Positions 22,684-35,154 of a stretch of DNA of 64,000 nucleotides are shown here, piece after piece. Location of the stretch: NCBI GenBank assembly GCA_030062745.1, contig CP099841.1, forward strand, positions 29,205,398-29,269,397, written 5' to 3'. Position numbers and translations under genes: made by a program. Source of the stretch: Capitulum mitella. Lineage: Eukaryota > Arthropoda > Thecostraca > Pollicipedomorpha > Pollicipedidae. Position 1 is the first letter of the stretch. Each line of letters starts with the position of its first letter. Below the pieces are notes generated by a model. It made no database searches. It was not told the DNA's origin and saw only the letters and a list, made by a program, of their open reading frames with translations.

Positions 22684-22720
22684 CCAATTGACGACCAGTC
22701 GGCGTCCGGCGGTTCTTATA
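22684..22720 (-). promoter_or_regulatory. Core promoter of the YVPP-repeat gene
   Basis: TATAAGAA on the minus strand (22713-22720). TCAATT lies about 31 bp downstream (A at 22689), the spacing expected of an arthropod initiator. The ATG is about 80 nt further on. Confidence 0.6.
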
Positions 22721-24700
22721 CCCGTCCCGACTTCGGGCGCCCGGAAAAACCCGGCCTCGCCTGACGCCGGCCAGGTGTCAGCCGAGTCCGACAGGGGAGG
22801 CGAGGATTTCCCGGCTCTCGTCCGCCCGCCGTGTATTCCAGTAGTCGTCGCAGGGGCAGAGGCGTGCGGATTTCTGCGAATAGGGCGGCCGGTGGAGAAA
22901 ATAGGTCTCGGTGGAGGTCGCCGCTGGTCGGTTATAGCCGCAGGGAGTCCCCACACGCCGCGGGCAACAACTTCCCGACCGGTCACATTGCTGCGGGAAC
23001 GCACTGTTGTGTGGCGTGCATGCAGCCATGTTGGCAGGTACCTTCCGGTGATGAACGCTCGCTGATGCACGGATTGGAACAAAGATAATCGCAGCAATTA
23101 GCTGCAGAACAGCGTGTTCATAGCGCCATCTAACCAGTATAAGGAGAGCTGGAAAAATACCTCACTTCATCTTCGTGACGTGAAATATGCTCTTGTGCTG
23201 CATTCGGGCTGCTAAGACTTCCAGCCGATTGAAAGCCGCTCTAATCTTGTTGTTTTAGGGGATGGTCTCGATCGCTGGATGAGCCTTTTCAATGTCTCCT
23301 CGTGCCTGGCAATGCAGTGGCCTATATCGGTATGTTCGACTGGACAATTCACAGTTCCCTGGCGCAGTTAGCCTTCTGTGCCTGATGGTACTCTCCGCCC
23401 CTTAGTGCTATTCCCTCACGCGACGTCGCATTTTCCACGTTCACCAGTGGCGTGAATACCACACGGCAGGTTTGGTCTCTACGGTCAGTGCCAGGGGGTG
23501 ATTGTGAAGACGCCTTTAACGTATATTGGGTTGCCACCCTACATTCTTTTCAAAATGTGTCTAGTCCAGTGGCGCTGCATGAGGGAAAATTACCAGAAGC
23601 TTCCATTTGTCCTACCGACTTCGAAAAAGATTTCATTGACTTACGGTCAGCAGCAATGACGCAGTCAAGCAGGGAACGGTGCCGCGCCCTTCGCTGGTCT
23701 TTGGTGTTTAAAATAACTGCCAGCGTTACATGACGAGATCATTTGTTAATTCCAGCACTTTTTCCAATGTTCCAACACCGATGACCTACGGTCTGTCAGA
23801 ATGTCGTCCACTGGTAAAAAATGTGACATTCGTGAAAATACCCGATGTTGCGTTTCATGGAAAATAAAAACATAATGTTTTGGTGGCCCTGCATCAGACG
23901 CGAAACATGAACGCTCGTACACGCTAAGCCTCCAAGTGCAAATTGGCATCCCAGCCCGTTACGGCCTCTTTCTCAAAAAGGAATTAAAGGAGAAAACTCT
24001 TTACACCCTGTAACGTCTCGCATCTTGGTTAAGTGTGTTGAATTTTGTTTGCCGCTTAAAGGGGTGATGAAGTATTGCATGTCATGACGAATCGTTGTTT
24101 TTGCATTTGCTTGGCTCCCGCAATTTCGCTTCTTTGGTCGGGAACCAGAATTGGGCTTCTTAACCCTGTTCCCGTCCCGTAACGCATGAAAAAATTGCCG
24201 TATGAAGGGGTTTATTTCCCCCATAAGATCTCGAGAACTATCCGTCCGATCCGATCGCAAAAACGGCAATCGATTCGCCATGACTGAAATATTTTTCGTA
24301 AAAAACATTTTGAAAATTTAATAAGGGGTAGACACAGGTGGCAAAAGAACGAGAATGGAATTTTCTGAATTTTAGAATGAATTCCCCAAAAAGTGAAAAA
24401 ATTTCAATTTTAAGATTTTAGAAAAATTCTGAAAAAAGACTTTTTTATGGCACGAGACCTAATTGATGACATGTTTCTCTTTGGCTAATACGTTCGAAAT
24501 TTTGGCAAAGTTCATACACGTGCACAGGGACTGAAAAATGGTATGCACATTGTTGAAAACAGATATAACACTGACGTCAAATACCCTTTTTTAGGTTGTA
24601 AAATTCATGCTATACCTGAAGAGTACAGACTGCATTACGTTGCTTATACAGATCGTCTCACGACGAATCGACACATTTCAATTCAGCGTGCAGAGTGTAT
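22721..24700. other. Upstream region, no recognisable gene
   Basis: GC-rich to about 23.1 kb, then more AT-rich. Frames overlap on both strands without family resemblance. No RNA gene was seen. Confidence 0.5.
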
Positions 24701-24769
24701 TAACCAAAACTGGCTCATTAAACTTTCACCAATATATACCATAAGTCATTTTTTTGTCTTCACTGCATA

Positions 24770-25960
24770 CCGTTCCTCCCTCCCCTTCACTTCTTTCGGT
24801 GCAATACTTGTTCCAAATGAGCACCCTCACGCTCCAGGCAGTGACGCTCGACTTTTGGCAGACTGGATCGCAGCGTGGCATGTCGCTCTTGGGGCCGCAA
24901 GGACAGCTGACTCGGTCGCCTCTTTGAGTTCGTGGATGGTTCCAGGGTTGTTTTGGTACACTTGCAACTTGGGTTATCTCCACAGAAAAAGGTCCAGAGG
25001 GCTCAGGTCTGGAGAACGAGGTGGCAATAAAATTGGCTCCCTGAGAGAGATGAGGTACGTGCCAATCCCCCCCCCCCCCCGCAGCCACCTCCGCTCAAGG
25101 CACCTCCAGTCAAGGCAGCTGAGTGAGCACTAGCACCATCCTGCTGGAACCACTGGTCCTGCAGGCTGACACCACGTCTATGTGTGAGGCTCTTCAGGAA
25201 CCTGGAGATGTCCCGCCTATACCTTACGGCATTCACAGAGATACACTGACCGTCAGGTTGTTCAAAAAAGAATGGGCCAATAACGCCATGCGTGCTCAGG
25301 AAGCACCCAGCAGTGCACTTCCGGCTGCAGAAGGGCCGCTTAAGTAACTTCTGTTACTGGTTTAGTAGACCAGCATCTGTAAGTCTGATTGTTAACACGA
25401 CCCTCAAGATAAAAATCAGAGAACCACAGGTTTCCTAGGAAGGTTGCCGACGCGTCGCACTCCCCCAAAAGCCATGCGCTGTAGGCGGCTCTGGCCTGGC
25501 TATCAACCCGGAAAAGCCTCCGATGAGTGGTGATCTGATGCGAGAAGAAGTGAGTGTGATCTCTCGCGATCCGGCCTGCTGTTGCTTTGCTGCTCCCAAA
25601 CTCTTGGCTGAGTCTCCGCAAGGACTTCTTCGGACTTCGCTGGAGGGCGCTCCTTGTTTCTTGTTTGTTTCCGGCCATCTCCTGGTTTCGCTTGTTGAAT
25701 CTGGGGCCACATTTCGCTTGTTCAAGCTCTCCACACCATTGCATTAGCTTGTGGACTATGTTCAGATCTGTATTTCGGTTCGGCACTTTACGAACTTCGG
25801 AAAATCGCTTGAATTTGCGTTGATTTTTGACAAATGAAGCAATTTCGAAACAAAACTGCGCCACCTGGGCTTTTGGTCCTTGCGGCAGGGCAACATGGTG
25901 CACGCAGAAACCACAACCGAAAACCAAAATAGCACGAATGAATCTCGTGATAAATGCACG
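24770..25960 (-). pseudogene. Decayed Tc1/mariner-superfamily transposase
   Basis: Fragments in order on the minus strand. First is a helix-turn-helix segment resembling RSPKKSLRRLSQEFGSSKAT (about 25650). Next are LLGECDASATFLGNLWFSDF and GRVNNQTYRCWSTK (25430-25500), equivalent to the WMSDEAHF..GYVNKQNCRYW region of this insect and crustacean transposase type. Then come RYRRDISRFL and WFQQDGASAHSA (25003-25236), the second catalytic-Asp motif. After that the reading frame is lost over the expected C-terminal part. Frameshifts and stops separate the blocks, and the first Asp motif reads WFSDFY. The element is inactive. Its ends were not located. Confidence 0.75.
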
Positions 25961-26039
25961 CGCGCCAAAAGAAAAAGAAACTTTTACTTGTGTGACATCA
26001 GGCGACGACGACAAATATTTTTTTTATTGAGAGTCGCCC

Positions 26040-26822
26040 GGTATAATGTTGGCGCAGGTAGAACCAGTACCATGGAAAAGGGAGAACTGTCATGTTTACA
26101 TTTTCATCACGCCAGCTTATGGCCTATGGTCTGAAATGACTTCAGAATCACATTTGGGCTCATTTGATATTGTATGAAAACAATTGCAATCATTTGAATT
26201 GATTATATTCCTTATTATATTCTGCTTATGATAGTCGTGCTATACGGTAGGGCGTGGGCATTTTAGGTCTTAACTCCGTGGTTTGGCCTGATAACGATTT
26301 AAAACTAAGAAGTGGAGAGCACTTCCCTAAATGGTATACACTTTGTATACTATTCATGTGTATATTCTAAAATTATCGCAAAGAAAACAACGAACAGAAT
26401 CAAATTATGACCTTTGACCGTGGCCTGACGTCACAAAGCTTAAGGTCAAGAGGAATATTTGTTCATATTTTCCCGGATGTAAATGAGTTCTTTTTGAACG
26501 TATTTTTGGCAGCCATTTTGTCTTTTACGTTCAGAAGTGCTTGGAAATGCCTAAGGTGCCTCCCAAAACCTGGGCTGGCTCCGCCCACGGAAAATACGAT
26601 CATGAGAAATCGGCATAATATGTGGAAACAACAGATTGAATGACTCGCCAAAGTTCGTCATGCTGCTCTAGAAATCCTGGAAATGGCAAGCGAAAAACAA
26701 CTCACCCCACTCAGGAACAGGGGTTAACCTGCATTTTTCGGCATTTCGGATTTACGCGTTTTTTCTGGCATAGCTTGCGGAGCATCCGTGTACCAATAAC
26801 TGAATGGCATGCAAATGATCGG
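26040..26822. other. No recognisable gene
   Basis: AT-rich, with short frames only; nothing recognised. Confidence 0.5.
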
Positions 26823-26823
26823 T

Positions 26824-27020
26824 TTATTGCGCCTTGATGTTACGGCACTTGTACTCATGAAAGCAAATCATGGTCCAAGTCCGGGCGTCTGTCGCACCGG
26901 CGAGGTGGTCAGGCCAACCGTCGGGACAGAACCGCTGGCTTCGTGTCCAAATTACGCACTGGACCACCGGCCTAGCCTCCACTGGGACCGCCCGCTTGAT
27001 GAGCATCAGCGACAGCCTGC
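26824..27020 (-). CDS. Candidate C-terminal exon, unrecognised Cys/Trp-containing protein
   Basis: An open minus-strand frame with codon use like the real exons, ending in TAA (26824-26826). It contains VVQCVIWTRSQRFCPDGWPD and TWTMICFHEYKCRNIKAQ with regularly spaced cysteines. The stop overlaps an AATAAA hexamer (26823-26828), so a very short 3' UTR is possible. The 5' boundary is a guess; CAG acceptors occur near 27010. I do not recognise the family. Confidence 0.25.
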
Positions 27021-27233
27021 TGATCGTCCCGCAGACTGCTCTGTCCGAACGGGAACCGCAGCGGCGTGGATGAGAGCCCTCGCCGGTGTCAGCCCTGCGT
27101 CGCGGAGTCGGCAGATGCAGGGGTCTGGTATCCACTTTGTATCAAGTTTGTATCAAGCAGACCATTCTCGCTGCAGCCGTCGGGCGCACCTGGGAGACGA
27201 ACACTGACTTCGGCACCGAGGAACGGCCGGGTG

Positions 27234-27360
27234 GCTCATTCGAACTCCAGCAAGACGTCCGTGAGGAATCGCCTGATCAGTTTCATGCAGGCGAAGGTGT
27301 CAATATTGGCGCCGCGTTCCGCGACGTCTGGCGTGTTTTCACCTTCCAGAACGTCAGGAA
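27234..27360 (-). CDS. Candidate C-terminal exon, unrecognised
   Basis: A minus-strand frame ending in TGA: ENTPDVAERGANID followed by TFACMKLIRRFLTDVLLEFE. An acceptor-like TTCTGGAAG precedes GTGAAAAC. The composition looks protein-like, but no homologue is recognised and no joining exon was found. Confidence 0.2.
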
Positions 27361-30300
27361 GACGTTGGCGATCTCATACAAGGTTGGAGAAGAAAGGAAG
27401 GTTTGTTTCGGACCCTCTCGGAAATCACGAAAGTGTGAAGGCGAACAAAGCGGCCTGGTACTACGCCCTTTATCCACCATTCCATCGGCTAATTTCTCAT
27501 CCGCCACTGACAGCAACCTGTTCGTGAGCCTGAGTAGAAACTGAATGTACGACACTACTTAATGAAACATGCAGAATGCGCTACAATGTGCGCGTCTTTT
27601 CTGCCCAAGGAGTTCATATTTTTGCGTGCTGGCCAGCATGTTTTATCATTTAAAACATCAAGATGCCAGATAATCAATGATGTTTGACCTTTCGATTGAG
27701 CGCAGCATTCGTCGAATGACATCTCACGCCGTCAAAAGGCATGCATAAGTGTTTCACAGTCCCAGAATAATCGGCACATACTCGTCCGCCTCGCATGCCA
27801 TCATGAAACGTGCGCACGGCTTGATAAACGGGATAATGCTCCTGCAACCGTCCTTGGATATTGCCATTTTATCAGCAGTTTGGGTAGGCGTTGGCAGTCG
27901 TACGTTCCAAGAGTCCCGTCTCCAAAATAACAGAGATGGCAATCATAGCGCAGTGCAAATGTATCACGAAAACCGCCTATTGTCATTTCAGAGCAGGAGA
28001 TCGACAGGATACATGCGGGCAGTGGCTGAAAGCTGGCCAGTAACCACTGCCCGCCCGTGCTTGTCCGCACCACGTGCGTGTTTCCGCAATAGGAAATTCA
28101 CACGGGCATGCGCGTGTAGGCGCCTGCGCCTTTCTGAGCTGGAGTGCAGTACGGTAATTAGAGTGAGATCGACGATCTTTGCAAGCCATCACGACAGGCG
28201 ACGAATAAAGCCTTAAGCTTAAGCTGAGTGGCATTCTCCCAGCTTCACGGAAGGCGGCAGGAAATCAGGAGCCTGCACCTTAAACAAGGTATAATCTTGC
28301 CAACTAGATCCAGTCGCAGAATACTGGCACGTGTTCTCACTCACGAGATGCAAACGTAATGAACAAAGAAGAAAAGGCAGGGAACGAGAGCAGTGGGCAG
28401 GAAACAGAAGCCATTTTCCTTTCAAGTGAAAACATTGCGCAAGGTCATACCGGTTATTAGACACATTTCAGTGCGATGTTAAGAAACGACCTCACTTGAT
28501 GCACGCATGGGAGCTACGCACATTGCACAGTTTCACAGAATCAATTCTCGACACAAGCGTGTGGTCAGAGTTGTCTTTCGTGGCGGCAGTTTGGTCTGGT
28601 CTGGTCTGGCCAGCCAGACCACATCAGAGGCCAAGTCTGGTCCTAAGCGGGCCGCTCAACCACCACCATCACGAGCTGCCTGTGTCGCCCGCTGGTCGGT
28701 CTCACGCCGGCCAACCGGTGACGCGGGCCAGGCGGCCGTGGCCGTGATCGTGCCCGTCAAAGATTTCACGGACCACCGCCGCAACGGCCATCGGCCCCGG
28801 CCGAGGCGCGGCGACACGGCAGTGGCCACTCACAACAGTTTCAGGAGCCGGCAGCAGCGGGCGCGCGGTCTCCTGACCACGCGCGGCGGCCTACAGCACG
28901 CAGCATGGTTCGGAACGCAGAGGCCGCCTGTCAGTGACGGCTTTAAGGGTGCGCAACCTAAAAGTTGTTCACCCACTGAAACAACATGAGAAATGTTACG
29001 CCTTTGCACCATAAGAAGACGTTAATAAAACACTGATGCGAAATACTGATGCAAATTTCTTCGGATTTTTTGCTTTGCGCCATTTTTTCTTGATGACCAT
29101 ATAATGAGAGAAGAAAGTTGTTACATTTTATTTACCTCGGCAGCTAGGAAAACAATTAGTTTTTGAACAACAATTGTCAGTTCGCCCTCTGCTAAATAAT
29201 GTTCCTTTTTTAAGTTGCACACTTAAGTTTTACGTCTAAAGCATCATTAACTGTAATAACCCGCTGTCAAAGATAGATAAGTTTATACTGAAGGGAAGTC
29301 CGCGTATAACATTGATTTATACGGTTTATGTCATATGGTTTAGAGCATATGGTTTAAGTCAAATCAACCAGCGAATCGGGAAAAACAGCAAGCATTGACA
29401 AAGTTGACGCATATAAACGAAATTTTGCCGCTGAAGTCCTCGTTATTTTCTATAATTTAACGGACTGTACATATTTTCCGCTACTTGCTGGCAATAAAAG
29501 CCCTGGGGTAAGGATGGGCGAGAAAGTCCTGCGACGACATAAGCCCAAAGGTGTGCCCATCACACGGTTTAGTCAAATTCTTCGCGATGCAGGCAGGACC
29601 CTTCCTTTCCGTGGAAACGCGCTGCATTTAAAGTGGATGGCGGGTTACAGCATTATCACAGTCGTTGCGTTTGCGTTTGCGCTAAATAAGTTACGCTTGG
29701 TGTGCTGTGGATAGGTCTAGCAAAAGGCAATTTATGAAGTTGACATTACATTGCCGGTAACCTGTGAGCAGGTGTTGTGAATAATCGCGCAAATGAAACA
29801 GTTAAAATACAGACAGAAGCAACTTCACGAAAGGCATTGAAACATGCGGTAAAACAGTAAGTCGCCGTTTGAGGGGATGGGTCCGGCGCCGCCCCTGCCG
29901 ACTACAGAGGCCCGGCCGTGCCCTCAGGCCGGCGATAATGTCGATTACAGCCGGCCTCCCCCCAACTGCTGCGGTCGGCTCCCGCTGCTGAGAACCCGGT
30001 CCCACGGACAGCCCTGCTTCCTCGAGCTAGCTGCCGGGCATGAGCGTCTCTCGCTCCGCAGCCATTCGCGGCCGCTGGCGAGTCCAGCGGGTTTTCCGGA
30101 GGAGGAAAGCAGCAACAATAGAACAAGCGGCTTGCTGGTTGCCTCGACGTTTCCCCTGATTCATTCAGGGAGCCTATTCGAGAGATATCAGTGAAGGTCG
30201 TCACCGCGCATTTAACCGGAACCCACTGGTACACCACCGCCCAATAACATCCACAGTACGTAGCCCGGCAAAATATTCGTCATTCTTCCATGTTCCGATG

Positions 30301-32403
30301 ACCGGCTGCCACACGACCGGCTGCATCGGACCAATGCACTGCAGGGCCAGGTCAGGTCCGTCACGGAAGGGGTTTAGAGGCTCAGGGTGGCTCGAATCTT
30401 CACTCCAGACAACAAGTGATGCACTTCGAGAAGTTCTGACCGTGACATGGGCTCATCTGGGGTAAAAACATGGCATGCAACAGAAAACTGTTCGTTCGCT
30501 GTTTTTAGTAAAATAAACGAATTACGGCAGGGAGTCCAAACTGAAAAAAAAACTGTGAGCAATGTCGTCTCAGCATCAGAAGGACCAACAGAATGGTTCG
30601 TTGAAACCAAATTTTGAACGCGACAAGGCAAATTTTTATAGCGGAGAGCGTCCCAGAACGCCATTGAGCTATGAGGAAAACATATGTTGTTTCATCAGCT
30701 TAGACATGATGAACATGATGCAAGAGTATGGTTCGGGTTTCTTCGAAGCTAACATGTTTAAAATACATGAATAGTAAAAAAGACGCCAACTGCACGGCTT
30801 AAGTGGATGGACGAACGATTCATTACTCAGTGCTGGCAAAAAATACATGAGACCTTATAAATGTTGTGCATTAACTACGCTTCGGTTGTCACAAGTTCGA
30901 ATTCTCATGATTCCAGCCTCTCGTTCGTGCTTCGACATAGACAACATTTCTTTTGCGAATATGCCGATCTCAGAGGTGATGTGGAAAAACGTAATGGGAC
31001 AACTTGTTCCGTCATGGTCGACACGGTGCTGCCTGGATACGCTGCGGCGACTCCGGTAGAAAATTTAATTGTTTTCTTGTGTAAACAGTAGACTGTGATA
31101 TGTGCATCGAGAGAACAGTATAGAGGACCAAGTATAGAGGGTGCAATTCACACCACAGTAAACCATTGTCAGACTGAAAGACGATAGTCAGCACTAAAAG
31201 TAAATTTGTGAACGGTTTTGGACTAAATGGGAGAAAGGGACCGAACAGGATGGCAACAGTTAACTAAAATGACACGAAATTTATTATTCAAAACTTGGAT
31301 TCCAATTCATCACGTCCTCCCAACTCGGCACCTGGCTGTTGGTACGACACGCTCGAGGGTGGGGAAAACCGACGCCCGTCGAATCAGTGGATGACACGCC
31401 CGCAACCCATACCATCATCAGGCGAACGGGGAGGGCGGGCCGGTTGAAGGGTGGGGGAGCGAAAGTCGAGGCCGGGGAGGGACGTCCGTTCAGTGTTATG
31501 TCTCGTCTGCCGCAGATTCTCGCTCGACCTCTGTGTTACCAGTTCAGTTATGTTCCGCATGAGTGTGCTGGGTCGCGCCGAGAGCCCGATTACGTGAATC
31601 GAATCAAGGTCTCAAGGAGTTCATGGATCATGTGACAGAGAGATCAAAAAAATACTGCCGGAACACTCGGGATTAGCGGGCCTGATTCACCTGCTGATCA
31701 TTGGCTTTGGATGTAATTGCGCCTTCTGATTGTGTTTTTGAAAATAAATATTCGCCAGCAAAAAAGCAAAAAGGCATATTGTGTATCTAGAATAAAACAC
31801 TTCGATGCTCGCAGCCAGCTTTGGTGTTAAGAGCAGTGCGCTACCACAGCGTGATTATCCTCCAAGTTTTATTCACCTTTATTTTCACGCATCATGGGCT
31901 GGTGGCTGGGTAGGAAAGCCCTCTGTTGACCTTTTTTCCGTATGGGGGGAGCTTCAGAAGCCCCTTCTGATTTTTTTACAGTTGCAGTTGGACGCAGCCA
32001 GCGGTCACCCTGCTAGTTCAGATGTGACCCTCCAAGGGTCAGTCGCGCTCTCTGTCCCGGGTCTGCGAAACTGGCGGAGCTCGCACCCTATGGGGGTAGT
32101 GCTCTTTCACTGCCTTAACATGGACATACCATTTCGTCAGGTTTCCAAGGAATGAAAAGGTCGGTGGCATGATAACGTTCGGCGGTGGGATTACGAATCT
32201 GCGCTGTTGGCGGTGGAACCACCGCAGTCCACCTGTAACAAAATGGTGTTGCCTTTGTCGCCGAAGACCCAGGAGGCTGGAGGCGATCAGCACCAGGGCA
32301 GTCAGGGTATCTCTTGCCCCGATATCAGCAGGAAGACTGATGAACGCCGTCCCGGCTATCACGGTATCTGAGTACAAACAGCCGGAGCACTTTTTCAAGG
32401 CAA
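27361..32403. other. 5 kb without a supported gene
   Basis: Two GC-rich islands (about 28.55-28.95 kb and 29.87-30.12 kb) sit in AT-richer sequence. Frames on both strands are open there because of composition. No domain, tRNA or element ends were recognised. Confidence 0.45.
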
Positions 32404-32411
32404 CCAAATGT

Positions 32412-35146
32412 CAGGGGCGTAGCCAGGATTCCGTCCAGGGGGGGCAAATCGGATCAAGGGGGCCCTAGTAAGCAATCGGAGCCCTCGCCAAGGGCAGATC
32501 CAGGATTTCGCCAAGGTGAAGGGAAGAGGTGGTGGTGGTGGAGGCGAATGGTCAGCGTGGGCCCTCATTTTTTTGCCCTTCAGGTATAAAAAATAATGTA
32601 ATTTTCTTCTTTACCATATAAAATAACCAAAAAATTCGAACCTTGTTTGAAAAAATTCTGCGTTTTGTTCCCGAACAAAGTGGCCGAATGTGACGAAAAC
32701 GGCGGGATTTTAGGCGGTTCCGCCCTCCCTTCATTTGAAATGTCGTGTCTGTATCTGGTTCAGGAGCCCGTCTGTCCTCCCCCCCCCATCTCGTAGCTTC
32801 TGGGGATTTTTTGCCCGTTTAGCTTATGTTCCCTCTTGCAGTTATAGGGGTTTTTTGGTGGTCTCGGGCCGTCCGCCGTGCCAGGATCCTCCAGTGGTCT
32901 CAGGTTCCTTTTACACTTTCACGTGTCCCGCGAAACGTCTTAGGCGCTCCTTTAGCAGTTTCAGGTGCAACTCGGGCAGTCTCAGGGACTCATTTGGCAG
33001 TTTCAGGGACGCTTAAGCCATCTCGGGTTTCCCTCTGTCGTCCCTGGGATGTTTCTGCCGTCTAAGGAGCCCCTCAGGCACTAAAAAGGCCCTTTACAAG
33101 TCTTTCTATGTCGTGACAGAGGCGCCTCTGGCAATCCTCTAGGTCCTTGGCCGTTTCAGGAGCAGTCTGGACGTCTCAAGGTCTGGTAGTTTCAGGGGCC
33201 TCTCTGGTCGTCTCAAGGACCGCAGTTGCTAGAGACTTCTAGTTAGCAGTCTCAAAGGTGAGACTTCTAATTAGCAGTCACAAAGGTCCCTCTCTAGCAG
33301 TCTCAGTGGACCCGGTGTGATCCTGGGTACCCCTCTTGTCTCTGGGAAACATTTTTGCCATTTCAGGGGCCTTCTGGCAGTTACAAAAGACCTTTTGGCA
33401 ATTTCAGAGCTCCTGTCCAGCGTCATAGGCCCTCTGACCGCCTCCGGTGGTCCACCATGGCTGTATCAAGGGTCTTCCTCTGTTACATGAGGTATATCTG
33501 ACAGTCTTTTAGGGCCCCTCTAGCCGTAACAAGGGGCTTTTGTTGGCGCTTCAAGGGCCTCACTGACAGTCTCAGGGGAACCTTGCCCGTGCCAGGAGCC
33601 CGCTTATTAACCTGAAGACCCTCTGGCTATCCAACGCCCCCATAAAACCCAAATACCGTCTTAGAGGCCCTCTTATCGTCATGGTCTCGCAGGGGCCCAG
33701 CGACCTTTTTGGCGGTCTCAGGGGTCATCTGCGATGAACGGGCCCATCTTGCCGTCACAGAAACCACCTGACCTTCCCGGGGGTCCCTGACAGCATCAAG
33801 AACCCCTCAAAGTTTACAAAAGGCCAGTGTAGCTCATTGGTGGTTCCTTTCGAGGTTGAGAAGGTCACCGACAAATTCCCGTTCAGGGGGCCCCCATTGC
33901 CTGGCCATGGTCTGCTTATGCCGTGCCAGGCACCCTCTTAAATTCTTTCCGTCTCAGGTGCCTTCTCTGGCAGTTCTAGCGATCTTATGGACCCTTTGCC
34001 GTTTTGGGCCCCTTGCGCTCCCAGGGGCCCTTAAAGAATTTCAAGGGCCCTTGTTTTCATTTTAGGGACCATCGTACCGTGTCAGGGTCTCATTAACCCT
34101 CCCGGAGGCCCTCTGACTACATCAAGAACCGTCAGCTTTTCACTCACAGGGGCCCCCTAGGGACTCAGTCCTCATCGTGGCTGTCTCAAGGGTCCTGTGA
34201 GCCATCTGGTGGTCTCAGGGACACTCTGCCGTGTTGGGGCCCTGTTGTGGTCTCAGGGGCACTTTGGGAGCTTCAGGGGCCCTCTATGCGTTTCGGAGGC
34301 CATGAGGCCCTCCAGGAGGCCTCCCTGCTGCATCAAGAGCTCGTCGTGTTCTTAAAGAGACCCCGTGAAGCTCATACGGGGCACCTTCGGGGCTCCTTTT
34401 AAGCCTATCATGGGGCCCTTCTCAGGCCTCAGGGGGAGGGGGCGATCGCCCCATTTGCTCCCCCTTTGGATCCGCGCCTGGCCCTCGTAATCAGTGGGGC
34501 CCCATGTGGTTAAAATTACCGTCGGTTTGCAAAGGGGCCCCGCTGAAGTTTAAAGGGGGCCCATGTTCGCCTGTAAAGACGTTCCTGCCGACCTGAAGGG
34601 TAACTCTTACAGGTCAGCAGGGACATCTTTGCAGGAAAGCAAGGGGCCCTGAATCATCATTTAGGGGCCCCTGTTGACCAGGGGGTCACAGTCCGTCTGT
34701 AGTGGACACCCAATCCGCCTGTAAAGGGCCCCTGTCGACTTCTGGAGGCAGGGGCAGGGGCCTTCTTCCAGGCCGAAAGGAGGTCCCTTCAGAGGCAGAC
34801 AGGGGCCCGTTATGGGCCGACAGGGGGCTCTCCCCAGACAAGCAGTGAACTCCCCTACAAGCTAGTTTAGGCCCCTAAACACTCATTGAGACCACGGCCC
34901 TCTATTCATAGCACACAAAGCCTAGCCTTTTTGTATATTCGGAGAACATTTTCTTTAGGTTCGTAAGCTTTCTTTGATGCTTAAAATATTCTTGTTTTGT
35001 TTAATTGTCTGTTTCGGACAGTGCAAAACGCCCTGCGGGCGCGTCACGCTATTCAAAGAACTGGGGCCTTCGGCCCCAGGGGGCCCGGGGGCCGATGGGG
35101 CCCTTCAGGGGGGTAGCCCCTTTGGCCCCCCTTGGCTACGTCATTG
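32412..35146 (+). mobile_element. Nested non-autonomous hAT element, copy A (2.73 kb)
   Basis: The left end is CAGGGGCGTAGCCAGG and the right end CTTGGCTACGTCATTG (inverted CAATGACGTAGCCAAG). It is flanked by an 8-bp duplication, CCAAATGT (32404-32411) and TCAAATGT (35147-35154), with one mismatch. The 8-bp size and CAGGGGCGTA ends fit the hAT superfamily. It has no transposase, and its interior is made of degenerate GC-rich repeats. It contains a second complete hAT-like element at 32489-34480. Confidence 0.85.
32489..34480 (+). mobile_element. Inner hAT-like element of copy A
   Basis: The ends are CAAGGGCAGATCCAGG and CCTTTGGATCCGCGCCTG. They are flanked by GCCCTCGC (32481-32488) and GCCCTCGT (34481-34488), an 8-bp duplication of the outer element's own sequence. 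The interior is a string of imperfect ~30-35-bp units around GTCTCAGGGGCCCTCTGGC. Confidence 0.8.
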
Positions 35147-35154
35147 TCAAATGT

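Noticed and set aside
22472..23097. Overlapping frames of 168-197 codons upstream of the YVPP-repeat gene
   Set aside because: GC-rich promoter-side DNA open on both strands, without homology or splice support.
24002..24011. TACACCCTGT as terminal repeat of the decayed Tc1/mariner element
   Set aside because: No matching inverted copy was found on the other side of the transposase remains.
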